NCBI GenBank assembly: GCA_013359125.1
Contig: JABWCR010000011.1
Span: 1 to 64,000, forward strand
Source: Armatimonadota bacterium
GTDB lineage: Bacteria; Armatimonadota; Fimbriimonadia; Fimbriimonadales; GBS-DC
Direction: 5' to 3'
DNA length: 64,000 nt
Below the pieces are notes generated by a model, which saw nothing but the letters and a program-made list of their open reading frames with translations, made no database searches and was not told where the DNA came from. The position numbers and the translations under genes are program-made. Numbering within the stretch: position 1 is the stretch's first letter; every line of letters starts with the position of its first letter. Below, one piece after another: positions 34,401 to 43,102 of the stretch.

Positions 34401-35373
34401 GGGCAAGATCGAATGGCGCGGCGGCAAAGGCGTCGAAATCCAGACGCGAACGGGCAACACGCCGCTGCCCGACGCCGAATGGTCCACATGGTCTCGAATC
34501 TATGCAGACCCCGACGGTTCTGTAATCGAAAGCCCCGACGCCCGCTACCTGCAATACCGCGTTCGATTCACCGACCGCTCCGCAACCGCGTCCAACGTCT
34601 CGGTCGCTTACATCCCCCGCAACCAACCGCCCAAGATCGAATGGCGAGAACCCCAAGAACAGGCCGCCGTCAGCGGCAAAGCGACGCTTCACTGGCAGGC
34701 CAGCGATCCCGATAACGATCAGCTCGCCTTTGAAGCCTTCTATTCTACGGACGACGGCAAGACCTGGACGCGCATCGAAAGCAAACCGACCGCCACCAAC
34801 GACAAGCCGCAAACGCCTCCCAATGCGCTCCAGCGTCAGATAGATCAGGACCCGCGCATGTCGCCCGCCCTCCGAGCCGAGATCATGACCGACGCCGGTA
34901 TGTCCGAGCCGCCCCCCGACAGCGGTCGTCGCGCCTCGATTGCCTGGGATACGGAAAAACTCCCCGACGGCGCCTATCGACTGAAAGTCTCGGCCACCGA
35001 CCGGCCCAGCGTCGCCGTCGGATTCGAAAAGGTCGAAAAAACGCTCGAAAAAGTGATCGTCTGCAACGCGCCGCCCAAGATCATAGCGAGCCTGATCGAA
35101 ATCGATGCCGAAGGCCGAGCCAAAGTCTCCGGACGCGCTTGGCAACTGATCGGCGACCAACCCAGCGACCTGGCGCCCATCGCCTCCGTCCAATTCAAGG
35201 TGAACAACGGCGATTGGTACGCCGCCGAGGCGCTCGACCGCTTCTTCGATTCGGGCAGCGAGGCGTTCGAGTTCACGACCGACCAACTGCCCAAAGGCAA
35301 GAGCACGATCGCCGTCAAAGCCTTCGGCGCATCGGGCAAATCTGCCACCTACGAAGTCAAGGTCGAGCGGTGA
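31432..35373 (+). CDS. Giant secreted SpoIVB/S55-type peptidase with propeller-like and Ig-like domains
   Basis: 1313 residues from the GTG at 31432 (GGAGG 6 nt before). Signal peptide about 1-19. The S55 domain (about 25-420) has the serine motif GMSGSP (Ser91) and, later, AFGHPF (His). In this family of large proteins the Ser motif comes before the His motif. A Pro-rich linker (about 610-665) precedes a propeller-like region (about 700-1020; repeated VGTGPKGQIWRMDG and YVATGSPARLLRI-type blades) and Ig-like beta domains at the end. Likely a secreted protease with binding repeats. The repeats may bind substrate or the wall. It overlaps the AcuC-like GTG by 4 nt. Confidence 0.85.
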   Translation: MRLIALHLALFSALLVAYGQNLPPDAMPVSQVRPGMKGYGLTVFKGHTVERFDVEIIGVLHNTNVGRPLVLIKMSGGPITERGANIIQGMSGSPIYINGKCLGAVAYGLGFPKEPQGLVTPLEDMLEALDPRLESKPVSDIRLKSPIQIADQTISRIAIATVRPDDLANNVAWFRPLFTPLSVSGLSPRRLAELSTFLEPYGLKPMLGLGGTGAHVPTPVAPGSAVAGSLATGDVDLSAIGTLTYITGNKMVAFGHPFLGVGHIEMPLSAASIVDVYPTMSASAKMGNVAQRIGTIFNDRAFGVAGEFGRNPRTVKMTVTARDASTGRSARLVSEIAYHPQITNFFFSIIGAEALDRVRYGMENTTVRAKFKLTTDTIGAIERENVFFSNGGASVAFQEVGQLLSLLSTNPSYEVRPVSLEMEIEALSARNTAAIERISVEKAVYRPGETIKATIALRPFGGVSQTIVQTLELPKNLPNGRYSLLARGGSAPVMGGLPPGIMGGPPPQNLPQALARFKERERNDQMTLALMLNSFAINVDGVRWTHLPPLLSEIARNPTTSALSVEREEIKVAADTNYVMSGMAVVSIQVQKEDLTERPQRPAMQSPEGMPVPPPGEFGAQPPPTIMMDEEDFAAWPNPWSPYFQPPPTPVPPPAPPMEQPVSRRLNRWSPTNIETLGRGRFFGASINAEGVIAPGTEMTMLWERPEPNLYSIAVGRDGKPYLGGLGTLYRLEPERSIPVGTAPGQALLCMAVAQDGAIFVGTGPKGQIWRMDGANRFWMAHETGARYVNALLWANGSLYVATGSPARLLRIRENQIEELARGDEGHFTSLATWGEDVVFGASDSGAVRLLRRGLVSTLFHTPEPNVAALTFDSKGSLYAGTHPRGMVYRYETSGRLTPLTPRPGPAVRSLWTDDQRIWAGSQSGIAFCNATGEPQWQFVSQPPNIETFAATPYLGKAIAITGAGIAMERNAREPIYESPVHDAKQAADWGKIEWRGGKGVEIQTRTGNTPLPDAEWSTWSRIYADPDGSVIESPDARYLQYRVRFTDRSATASNVSVAYIPRNQPPKIEWREPQEQAAVSGKATLHWQASDPDNDQLAFEAFYSTDDGKTWTRIESKPTATNDKPQTPPNALQRQIDQDPRMSPALRAEIMTDAGMSEPPPDSGRRASIAWDTEKLPDGAYRLKVSATDRPSVAVGFEKVEKTLEKVIVCNAPPKIIASLIEIDAEGRAKVSGRAWQLIGDQPSDLAPIASVQFKVNNGDWYAAEALDRFFDSGSEAFEFTTDQLPKGKSTIAVKAFGASGKSATYEVKVER

Positions 35374-36461
35374 GCGCGCGCTTCTTCTTTCATCCCGATA
35401 CGGCAAAGTACGACTTTGGCCCGCGCCATCCTCTGCGCCCCGAGCGCTACGGTCGGACTTTTCAATTGCTCGAATGCCATGGCTTCTGGGCCGATCGCGC
35501 TCAGGACCCTGCGCGCCTGGCAACGCGCCAAGAACTGGAAACCGTGCACGACCCGGCCTACATCGATGCCGTGATCGAGGCGAGCCAAACGGGCAAAGCC
35601 GCGTCCGACTATGGCCTGGGCTACCACGGCGACAATCCTCCCTTCATCGGTATGCACCATGCCGCCAGCGCCTACTGCGGCGCAACGCTGGCAGCCGCAG
35701 ACGCTGTAGTGGAGGGCGCGCAGACAGCCGTCAACATCGGAGGCGGTCTGCACCATGCACAACGGGCGCTGGCCTCGGGATTCTGCATATACAACGATCC
35801 GGCGCTGGCCGTCCGCCGCCTGCAATCGCGATTCGCCCGGGTGGCCTACATCGACATCGACCTGCACCACGGCGACGGCGTGCAGGCGCTCTTTTACGAC
35901 GATCCAACCGTGATGACGCTCTCGATTCACGAATCCGGGCGGTGGCTCTATCCGGGCACGGGCTTTGTCTCCGAAAGGGGCGAAGGCACGGGCGTCGGCA
36001 CATCGCTCAATCTGCCTATGGCGCCCTGCACGCCGGACGACATTTGGCAAGAGGCGCTCTTCCAGTTCGGTCTGCCGGCGGTAGAGCGCTTTAAGCCCGA
36101 CGCCATCGTGCTCCAAATGGGCTGCGATCCGCACCATCTTGACCCGCTAGGGCATCTGAGCCTCACCGCGCAAGGCTGGCTGGAAGCCGTGCGTCGAGTG
36201 CGAGACTGGCGACTGCCGACGGTCGCGCTGGGCGGCGGAGGCTATAACATGAGTACGGTTCCGCGCATGTGGGCGGCGGCCATGGCCCTGCTCGATGGAG
36301 TCGAACTGCCCGACGAGACGCCGACCGACTGCCCGCTTCGAGATGAGATTCCAACCCTGTTCGACCACGCCCCCTTCGATCTATCCCCCGCACAAATCGC
36401 TGTAGCGAAGGAACATTGGCTAAAAGTGCGGGACGAACTCCGCTCCCTCGGCCTGCCCTGA
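35370..36461 (+). CDS. AcuC-like histone deacetylase-superfamily protein
   Basis: 363 residues from a GTG overlapping the previous stop (GTGA). Deacetylase motifs: GGGLHHAQRALASGFCIYND (with His-His), YIDIDLHHGDGVQALFY (Asp, His metal ligands), and LQMGCDPHHLDPLG (second Asp), then GGGGYN with the catalytic Tyr. It may deacetylate acetyl-lysine, like AcuC, or acetylpolyamines. No acs gene is adjacent. Its end meets the inverted repeat copy B. Confidence 0.9.
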   Translation: MSARFFFHPDTAKYDFGPRHPLRPERYGRTFQLLECHGFWADRAQDPARLATRQELETVHDPAYIDAVIEASQTGKAASDYGLGYHGDNPPFIGMHHAASAYCGATLAAADAVVEGAQTAVNIGGGLHHAQRALASGFCIYNDPALAVRRLQSRFARVAYIDIDLHHGDGVQALFYDDPTVMTLSIHESGRWLYPGTGFVSERGEGTGVGTSLNLPMAPCTPDDIWQEALFQFGLPAVERFKPDAIVLQMGCDPHHLDPLGHLSLTAQGWLEAVRRVRDWRLPTVALGGGGYNMSTVPRMWAAAMALLDGVELPDETPTDCPLRDEIPTLFDHAPFDLSPAQIAVAKEHWLKVRDELRSLGLP

Positions 36462-36504
36462 TTCGTGCTCAAAATTGTGCTACAAAATCAAGAAATCCCG
36501 TTTG
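36460..36504 (-). repeat. Dispersed 45-bp repeat, copy B (inverted)
   Basis: The only minus-strand copy of the family. It starts inside the last base of the AcuC stop. With copy C (36557-36600) it makes an inverted pair about 52 bp apart. Confidence 0.8.
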
Positions 36505-36517
36505 TCCAACCTGGAAC

Positions 36518-36535
36518 GCCAGGCTCCCGCCTGGC
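36518..36535. repeat. GC-rich hairpin unit between repeat copies B and C
   Basis: GCCAGG-CTCCCG-CCTGGC is a perfect 6-bp stem. Similar GC-rich units are common in intergenic regions of such genomes. It sits in the loop of the B/C inverted pair. Confidence 0.65.
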
Positions 36536-36556
36536 AAAACGCCGGGAACCGCGAGC

Positions 36557-36600
36557 CGAACGGGAATCTGCGCAAATGTAGCACAATTTGAGTACGAATC
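36557..36600 (+). repeat. Dispersed 45-bp repeat, copy C
   Basis: CGAACGGGAATC, then TGTAGCACAA, then GAGTACGAATC. It lies 28 bp before the TTG start of the GMC gene and is inverted against copy B. Confidence 0.85.
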
Positions 36601-36628
36601 GAGATCCAAAAAAATCGAGAGGGTAAGA

Positions 36629-38374
36629 TTGAACGCCATCGAACAAACCCTCCGAGCAGTCGCCGAAGCCGTCCTCTCCGACCGAGACGCCGCCAAGGTC
36701 GATCTCGACGCCCTCGCCGACCGCATGGCGCAGATAGCCGACGCAAACCCCAACATCGGCCCCAGAACCCGGCTAAAGAGGCTCCTCAAACTCATATCCA
36801 GCCGTCTCGGCATGGCCCTCTTAGGCGCCTACGGTCCGTTCGCCAGCCAACCCCTTTCAGCCCGACGCCAGACCCTGATGAGATGGTCCACAGGACGACC
36901 CTTGCAAAGAACCGCTTTTCAAGCCCTCAAACGCCTAGCCCTCTTTGCTGCCTACGGTTGCGAACCCTCGCTCTGGCCGATCGGCTACGAGCCGCTAGAA
37001 CCGTCCGCCGGCTTCGACCTTGAAACCTCCGACCTCCCAAGCGAAGCCGACTTCATCGTGGTCGGCTCCGGCGCGGGCGGATCGGTCGCCGCCGCCGCGC
37101 TCGCCCAAGCAGGCTTCGATGTCTGCGTCTTAGAATCCGGCATCAACCCCCGACAGCTGGGCCTGAACGAGGCTGACGGCTTCCATCAGCTCTTTCTGGG
37201 CGGCGGCGCCCTGACCACGAGAGACCTGAGCGTCTCTATCCTGGCCGGAGGCGCATTGGGCGGGGGCACCACCGTCAATTGGCTCACCTGCTACCGCCCG
37301 CCGACCCTCGATCAATGGGAGCGCGATTCCGGCCTTCCCAAGCGGAAAATCGAGGAACAAATAGAGCGCATCGAATCGCGACTGGAAGTCAACGACAATC
37401 CGGTCGAACTCAACCTCTCCAACCTTGCCCTGCAAAGAGGCTGCCAAAATCTCGGCTGGAGCGTCCATAGATTGCGGCGCAACGGTACAAACTGCGCCGA
37501 TCGGTGCGCGCCCTGCACGTTTGGCTGTCCTTACGGTGCCAAACAGAGCGCCCCGCTCACCTATCTCAAGGACGCCTGCGCCCACGGAGCCAAAATCGTC
37601 TGCGACGCTCCTGCCAAACGCATTCTCTTCAACCGAGACCGCGCTACGGGCGTAGAGCTTTCAAATGGAGAACAAGTCATGGCCAGACGAGGCGTTGTGA
37701 TCGCCTGCGGCGCCATCGAATCGCCCGCGCTCCTCCTCCGATCGGGTCTCAGAGGTATCGGCGCGAACCTCAGCCTGCACGTTACGACAGCAACCTTCGC
37801 CCAGTACGATGATCCGGTCAGCGCATTCTGGGGCGCGCCGCAAGCCGTCGCCTGCGACCAGTTCCTCGACGAAGGCATCCTGATCGAGACTCCCGCTCTC
37901 TATCCTGGCTTTGCCGCCGCCGCGTTCCCTTGGCCGGGCGATCCTCTCGAGCCAGGATTGGCCGTCTTCCTCTCGATCATTGCAGACGCGGGCGAGGGAC
38001 GGATTACGCTCGATCGCCATGGCCAAGCGGTCATCGACTATCGACCGGGAACAAGAACTTCCGAACGACTATTGAAAGGCATAGAGGAAATGATCCGGCT
38101 TCACGAGGCCGCGGGCGGGCGCAACATCCGGACGCTTCATCAGCCGCCAACCGACAGGCCCGGCAAGATCGTTCCCAACCGCATTGGCCTCTTCAGCGCG
38201 CACCAGATGGGATCGTGCAGCCGAGCGGTCGATGCTCTGGGCCGCGCCAAAGGCAAAGACGGCCTCTTCATCGCCGACGCAAGCCTCTTCCCAACCTCGC
38301 TCGGCGTCAATCCGATGATCACCGTCATGGCGCTGGCCGCCTATGTGGCCGAAGACATCGTCGCCTCATCCTAA
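36629..38374 (+). CDS. GMC-family FAD-dependent oxidoreductase
   Basis: 581 residues, TTG start at 36629 with GAGAGGG 5 nt upstream. A helical N-terminal region (about 1-135) precedes the FAD motif IVVGSGAGGSVAAAAL (143-158). Then CADRCAPCTFGCPYGAKQS holds a Cys cluster as in long-chain alcohol oxidases, and the C-terminus has SADASLFPTSLGVNPMITVMALAAY-like (IADASLFPTSLGVN). The family oxidises alcohols or sugars; long-chain fatty alcohol oxidase is the nearest match. The N-terminal helical part is similar to the small subunit of gluconate dehydrogenase-type enzymes, which is a weak guess. Confidence 0.87.
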   Translation: MNAIEQTLRAVAEAVLSDRDAAKVDLDALADRMAQIADANPNIGPRTRLKRLLKLISSRLGMALLGAYGPFASQPLSARRQTLMRWSTGRPLQRTAFQALKRLALFAAYGCEPSLWPIGYEPLEPSAGFDLETSDLPSEADFIVVGSGAGGSVAAAALAQAGFDVCVLESGINPRQLGLNEADGFHQLFLGGGALTTRDLSVSILAGGALGGGTTVNWLTCYRPPTLDQWERDSGLPKRKIEEQIERIESRLEVNDNPVELNLSNLALQRGCQNLGWSVHRLRRNGTNCADRCAPCTFGCPYGAKQSAPLTYLKDACAHGAKIVCDAPAKRILFNRDRATGVELSNGEQVMARRGVVIACGAIESPALLLRSGLRGIGANLSLHVTTATFAQYDDPVSAFWGAPQAVACDQFLDEGILIETPALYPGFAAAAFPWPGDPLEPGLAVFLSIIADAGEGRITLDRHGQAVIDYRPGTRTSERLLKGIEEMIRLHEAAGGRNIRTLHQPPTDRPGKIVPNRIGLFSAHQMGSCSRAVDALGRAKGKDGLFIADASLFPTSLGVNPMITVMALAAYVAEDIVASS

Positions 38375-38507
38375 CGCCGTGCGGCCGATGATCGGAACCT
38401 TCTGCCTGGCCGACGTTTCTAAAGCCGTCGCCAAAGCCCCGCCCAAGTTCCCAGACCAAAAGCCCTAAGAGAGTTTTTTGTCCTGGGATTTTGACCGGCT
38501 CGTTTGC

Positions 38508-38551
38508 CGAACGGGGTTTTTTGAAATGTAGCACAAAACTGAGTACGAATC
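38508..38551 (+). repeat. Dispersed 45-bp repeat, copy D
   Basis: CGAACGGGG, a run of T, then TGTAGCACAA and GAGTACGAATC. It lies 44 bp before the rhomboid ATG. The rest of the 220-bp interval 38375-38594 holds no clear gene; only a 29-codon ORF from a GTG at 38379. Confidence 0.85.
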
Positions 38552-38594
38552 AGACCGGCGGGCTAAGCCCAGGTAGACTCTTGGGCACGCAGAC

Positions 38595-39266
38595 ATGCTG
38601 ATACCGCTCCGAGACCACAATCCGACTCGGCACTTTCCCATCGTTACGGTTTCGCTGATCGCCATCAACGTCGCCGTGTTCGCGCTGATCAACCTAAGGG
38701 GGGATCAGGCGGCGCACTTGGCCTATTCGATGGTGCCTGCCGAGATAGCGGGCAAGGTCGAGAAGACCATCCCTGCCCCGCCGCCCATGGTCAGCATCTT
38801 CACCTCTATGTTCCTGCACGGCGGATGGATGCACATCATCTTCAACATGTGGACGCTCTGGATATTTGGCAACAACTTAGAAGACGCTCTAGGGCGGGGC
38901 AAGTACCTTGCGCTTTACGTCTTCTGGGGCTATCTGGCGGCCTGGTCGCATATTGCGTTCAATTGGGATTCGGTCATCCCCACGGTGGGCGCCAGCGGCG
39001 CGATCGCAGGGGTGATGGGCGCCTATCTGGTGCTCTTCCCTCATGCTCGGATCGACTGTATGCTGACCTTCTTCGTGATCACCTTTGTCGAGGTGCCGGC
39101 GATCTTCTTCCTGATTTTCTGGATCACCTTGCAATTCTTCCAGGGCAATCCGGGCGTGGCCTACCTTGCGCACATCGGCGGCTTTGTGGCCGGCTGGCTC
39201 ACATTAAAGATTGCGGGCGGACAGCGCATTCTTGGCCATCGAATCCACTACGATCATGACGACTAA
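38595..39266 (+). CDS. Rhomboid-family intramembrane serine protease
   Basis: 223 residues, at least six hydrophobic helices. The catalytic Ser is in VGASGAIAGVMGA and the His in AYLAHIGGFVAG; FLHGGWMHIIFNMWTLWIFG is the L1/TM2 block. It cleaves transmembrane substrates. A TAGACT hexamer lies 15 nt before the ATG and no Shine-Dalgarno is present. It overlaps the DUF5693-like gene by 11 nt. Confidence 0.94.
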   Translation: MLIPLRDHNPTRHFPIVTVSLIAINVAVFALINLRGDQAAHLAYSMVPAEIAGKVEKTIPAPPPMVSIFTSMFLHGGWMHIIFNMWTLWIFGNNLEDALGRGKYLALYVFWGYLAAWSHIAFNWDSVIPTVGASGAIAGVMGAYLVLFPHARIDCMLTFFVITFVEVPAIFFLIFWITLQFFQGNPGVAYLAHIGGFVAGWLTLKIAGGQRILGHRIHYDHDD

Positions 39267-41064
39267 CCGAAACTTCTTGGGGGCGTGGGTCGCACTGTTG
39301 CTGTTGGCATCGACCGTCGCCGCCATGATGGCTCTGTTTGCGCGATTCCGGGTTGAGCAGGCCAATCGTGCGGTCGAGATCGTTCTAGATTGGGCGCAGG
39401 TGGAGGAGTTGGCGCTGGCGCGCGGCGAGAGCCCGTCGGAAACCTTGATCGCGTTTGGCAGGCCGTTAGCGGTCGCCGTGCCAGAGGCGACGCTGGCCGA
39501 CTGGGGCCTAAGGCTGGATTCAGGCGTTTTCGACCTGCCCCCAGATCGATATGAGCAAGCAAAGGCAGTCCTGAGCTTCAAGACCGCGGTCCATGAGACA
39601 AGGCCCGACCAGTTATCGACCTGGATTTCGAGCGGCGACCAACAGTTCTGGGTGATTGGCGAATCGGTCGGCAGTATCGGCGTCGGTCTCGACCCGCGAG
39701 CTGTCAGCGAGGTCAAAAAGGCGGGCTGTCGCTTGGTCGCTCGAATCGAGAACTTTGCAGGAGCGACCGAAAGCAGCATCAGCGAAGCGCTAGCGTTGGT
39801 CAAGGCGCAGGGCGCATACCTAGTGATCTTTGGCCGAGACGAGGTATTAGGCAGTCCCGACGCCCTCGAAGCGACTGCCGAAGCCCTGGCCAAGCACGGA
39901 TTGTTGTACGGCACGGTGGAGTTTGGCAAACAGGCGGGCGATGCGAATCTGGCTAAAATGGCCTTCGACCAAACCGTGCGCGTGCACAGCGTAACGTCGG
40001 GCGAACTGGTCTACATGCGCTCTCCAGCCTTGATCGAGCGCTATTCTAGAGCGGCTCAGGAGAGGAATATTCGGGCGTTGCTAACGCGCTTTCCGATGGG
40101 TGGGATGAAGCAGCCCGACGCGCCAATGGAGTTTGTACGGCAATTGACCTCCGCCCTTTCGCAAAACGGAATGGACGGCTCGGGCAAGCCCGCCCGCCCG
40201 TACGAAAAGTTGCCCCAACAGCCTTGGAGCAAGCCCCTTATTGCGCTTGGCATCGGGGCCGCAGGCGGTTTGCTGCTGGTTCGGCTATTCGGCCTGCCGG
40301 CATGGCTGCTGATCGTTGTGCCTTTGGTTTCAGGCGGTCTGGCCATGCACCCCATGGGCATCAAACTGCTAGCCTTGGGCGGTGCGATCGCGTTTCCCAC
40401 GGTCGGCTTTCTAACTGTCCGCCCCGATCGGTCGCGCTGGCTCGTTTCGGATGCCGCCTCGGTCATCGCCTGCGCGCTGTTAGGCGCCATTCATGTCGCG
40501 GCGCTGATGAACGGAGACCGAATCTTCATCAAGGCAGATCAGTTTGCAGGCATCAAGATTGCGCTGATGGCGCCGGTGCTGTTAGTCGGCCTGGCCTATG
40601 CGCCCATCGCCACCGGCGAGGCGAACCCGTGGAGGCGGCTGTTGGATTCACCTATCGTTTGGCGGACGGCGATCGTGCTGTTGGGCATGATGGTCGTGGT
40701 GGGCGTGATGACCTTGCGGGCGGGCAACGAGGCGGCCGACGCGGTACCGGGCTGGGAGCTTCAGCTGCGCTCGCTGTTGGAGAAAGCCTTAAGCGTGCGC
40801 CCCCGCACCAAGGAGTTCTTGATCGGGATTCCGGCTTTGTTCGTCATGCTGTCGCTCTGGCGGTCGGGCAGGGCCAACTGGCTGCCTTTGTGGGGGATGC
40901 TGGCGGCTATCGGCATGGCATCGATGGTAAACACCTTCTGCCATCTGCACACGCCCCTTTGGGTTTCGGCGGCGCGGACGGGATGGGGGATTGCGATCGG
41001 TTCGGCGCTGGGCCTGATCGCCGTTGCGATCTTAGCTCGCTATCGGCCCAAGGCTTCGTCGTAA
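39256..41064 (+). CDS. DUF5693-like polytopic membrane protein
   Basis: 602 residues from the ATG at 39256. One N-terminal helix (10-28), an extracytoplasmic domain of about 300 residues with a TIM-like alternation (GCRLVARIENFA, YLVIFGRDEVLG), then about 9 helices. This arrangement matches the DUF5693 family, which often sits near polysaccharide pyruvyl-transfer genes. The role is unknown, perhaps in cell-surface polysaccharide. Its end overlaps the convergent GT4 gene by 25 bp. Confidence 0.72.
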   Translation: MTTNRNFLGAWVALLLLASTVAAMMALFARFRVEQANRAVEIVLDWAQVEELALARGESPSETLIAFGRPLAVAVPEATLADWGLRLDSGVFDLPPDRYEQAKAVLSFKTAVHETRPDQLSTWISSGDQQFWVIGESVGSIGVGLDPRAVSEVKKAGCRLVARIENFAGATESSISEALALVKAQGAYLVIFGRDEVLGSPDALEATAEALAKHGLLYGTVEFGKQAGDANLAKMAFDQTVRVHSVTSGELVYMRSPALIERYSRAAQERNIRALLTRFPMGGMKQPDAPMEFVRQLTSALSQNGMDGSGKPARPYEKLPQQPWSKPLIALGIGAAGGLLLVRLFGLPAWLLIVVPLVSGGLAMHPMGIKLLALGGAIAFPTVGFLTVRPDRSRWLVSDAASVIACALLGAIHVAALMNGDRIFIKADQFAGIKIALMAPVLLVGLAYAPIATGEANPWRRLLDSPIVWRTAIVLLGMMVVVGVMTLRAGNEAADAVPGWELQLRSLLEKALSVRPRTKEFLIGIPALFVMLSLWRSGRANWLPLWGMLAAIGMASMVNTFCHLHTPLWVSAARTGWGIAIGSALGLIAVAILARYRPKASS

Positions 41065-42095
41065 ATCTTGGCCGTCTCGACAGCGACTTTGCGAATGTCG
41101 AAACGGGCGAGGTCTTGCAAGGCTTGCTCGGCCATTCTCTGCGCGGCGTCTCTATCGGCCAACGACCTGCAAACTGCCTTGCCGATCGATTCGGCGTCTT
41201 CTGGCTCAGACAGCAGACCGTTGCGGCCGTCCTGCACGACCTCTGCCAGTCCGCCGACGTTGGCCGCGATGGCCGGAACGCCGCACTGCATCGCTTCTAA
41301 CAGCGCCAGACCTTGGCCTTCCTGTCGCGCGGGCGCGATAAAGACATCGGCTGACATGTAAAGTTCGGCGATCTCGCTCCAATACCCAAAGAAGCGCACC
41401 TGGCCCGAGCGGCTGGAGGCGGCCGCTGTCTTGACCAGCCTTGAGTTTTCGGGGCCTTCGCCAGCCACCCACAGTTCGGCGTCGGGAAACTGCTTCCAAA
41501 CCTCTTCCATCGCCTTGATCGCCAGGTCAAACCCCTTCTCGGGCACAAATCGACCGGCGACCAGCACCACCGGGCGATCCATCGGTACGTGGAAGGCTGC
41601 TCTGGCCTTTTCTCGGTCGGGACGATTGCTCAGATCGCCCAAGTCGATCCCGCCGAACGTGCGCCGGAGGCGATCGGACGGCGCTCCCAACTCTTTCAGC
41701 CTGGCTTCGACCGATTGGGAAAGGGTGATGGTGAGCGTCGCGCAATTGGCGATCCAGCGCATGCTTTTCCGAATCAGGGGATTTCGCTCTAGAAGCAGAT
41801 GGTGTACCGTCCAGACCCAAGGCCGCTCGTCTCTCAGCGCCCAGGCGGCCACCCAGCCCGCTCGGGCGCCGTGAGCATGGATGATCGGGATGCCTTCCGC
41901 ACGCTTAAGGAGCGCTTTGACCGCCTTGCGGTCGGCTATGGGCGACGGTCGGTCGGCAATGAATTCGGGTCCGGCAAGGATGGTCTCATAGCCGGAATCG
42001 GGCAGGTACTTCAAGAGTCCTTCGACGTGCTTTCTCATGCCGCCCGCCATCGGGCGCGCCACAATCAGGACCTTCCTTTCGCTTGCTTCGCTCAT
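41040..42095 (-). CDS. GT4-family glycosyltransferase
   Basis: 351 residues. KVLIVARPMAGGMRKHVEGLLKYL, VVLVAGRFVPEKGFDLAIKA and the C-terminal APARQEGQGLALLEAMQCGVPAIAANVGG block with the Glu-x7-Glu pattern define a GT-B, GT4 retaining transferase. Substrate is unknown; likely exopolysaccharide or lipid glycosylation. GATAAT lies 8 nt upstream of the ATG. Confidence 0.92.
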   Translation of the reverse strand: MSEASERKVLIVARPMAGGMRKHVEGLLKYLPDSGYETILAGPEFIADRPSPIADRKAVKALLKRAEGIPIIHAHGARAGWVAAWALRDERPWVWTVHHLLLERNPLIRKSMRWIANCATLTITLSQSVEARLKELGAPSDRLRRTFGGIDLGDLSNRPDREKARAAFHVPMDRPVVLVAGRFVPEKGFDLAIKAMEEVWKQFPDAELWVAGEGPENSRLVKTAAASSRSGQVRFFGYWSEIAELYMSADVFIAPARQEGQGLALLEAMQCGVPAIAANVGGLAEVVQDGRNGLLSEPEDAESIGKAVCRSLADRDAAQRMAEQALQDLARFDIRKVAVETAKIYDEALGR

Positions 42096-42103
42096 CTTTG
42101 CTT

Positions 42104-42109
42104 ATTATC
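42104..42109 (-). promoter_or_regulatory. -10 (GATAAT) of leaderless GT4 promoter
   Basis: GATAAT ends 8 nt before the ATG at 42095 without a Shine-Dalgarno. It lies in the end of the moxR gene region. Confidence 0.45.
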
Positions 42110-43061
42110 GGGGAACTGGCGCGGCTTCCAACACCGCTAAGGTTACCGCATCGGGCGTTGCGCCTTCGATTTCGGCCTCGGGGCGCAGGATTAAGCGATG
42201 CCGTAGCACGGCGGGCGCGGCTCGCTTCACATCGTCCGGGATGACAAAGGGGCTGCCGCGCATGGCAGCGAACGCCTTGGCAGAGCTGAGCAGCGCGATG
42301 GAAGCCCGCGGGCTGGCGCCGACCATCGCTCTCTCGTGCACGCGCGTGCGGCGCGCCAAATCAACAATATAGGAGACGATTGCCGGATCGATCGCGACCG
42401 AATCGACCGCCGCGCGCGCCTCGGCTAATCCTTGACCATTGGAAACCGGGACCAGTCCGGCCTCTTCCAATTTTTGCGGCCGAAATCCAGAGTGGCGCTT
42501 CTGCAGAATCGCCTCTTCCTCTGCTTTGGCCGGATAGTCGATCACGATCTTCATCAGGAATCGGTCCACCTGGGCTTCGGGCAGAGGATAGGTGCCCTCG
42601 TATTCGATGGGGTTTTGAGTGGCCAGCACAATGAACGGGTCGGGCATGGGGTAAGCAACGCCGTCAATGGTCGCCTTGCGCTCCTCCATAGCCTCCAAAA
42701 GCGCAGCTTGAGTCTTGGGCGGCGTGCGATTGATCTCGTCGGCCAGCAACAGGTTGGCAAAGATCGGGCCCTTTCGTACCCGAAACTCGCCGGTGTCGGC
42801 ATGGTAGACCGTGCTGCCCACGATGTCGGACGGCATCAGATCGGGCGTAAACTGGATTCGGGCGGTCTCAAACTGGAAGCAGTAGCCAATGGAACGCGCC
42901 AACAATGTTTTGGCCAATCCGGGCGCGCCCTCTAACAAAACATGCCCGTCGGACAACAGACAGGCAATCGCCTCTTCGATGACCGTCGCCTGACCCACGA
43001 TCACCTTAGCCAACTCGGCGCGGATGCGCAGAGTCATCTCGGCAACGTTTTCGACGGTCAT
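42105..43061 (-). CDS. MoxR-family AAA+ ATPase
   Basis: 318 residues from the ATG at 43061. Walker A GAPGLAKT, Walker B LLLADEINRTPP, sensor motif ATQNPIEYEGTYPLPEAQVDRF, and the lid domain. MoxR ATPases act as chaperones with von Willebrand/DUF58 proteins, which are not adjacent here; the gene stands between a radical SAM gene and a GT4. It is 9 bp from the GT4 start. Confidence 0.94.
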   Translation of the reverse strand: MTVENVAEMTLRIRAELAKVIVGQATVIEEAIACLLSDGHVLLEGAPGLAKTLLARSIGYCFQFETARIQFTPDLMPSDIVGSTVYHADTGEFRVRKGPIFANLLLADEINRTPPKTQAALLEAMEERKATIDGVAYPMPDPFIVLATQNPIEYEGTYPLPEAQVDRFLMKIVIDYPAKAEEEAILQKRHSGFRPQKLEEAGLVPVSNGQGLAEARAAVDSVAIDPAIVSYIVDLARRTRVHERAMVGASPRASIALLSSAKAFAAMRGSPFVIPDDVKRAAPAVLRHRLILRPEAEIEGATPDAVTLAVLEAAPVPR

Positions 43062-43102
43062 CTTGGGCTGTCTTTCGACGCAAGCGCGATGTTTCCTATC
43101 TT

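Noticed and set aside
34201-35523. 440-codon minus-strand frame
   Set aside because: It lies opposite the S55 protein and has no recognisable motif; the plus-strand gene has signal peptide, ribosome site and domains.
38379-38468. 29-codon ORF from a GTG between GMC and rhomboid genes
   Set aside because: No ribosome site, no domain and next to a repeat; probably chance or decayed sequence.
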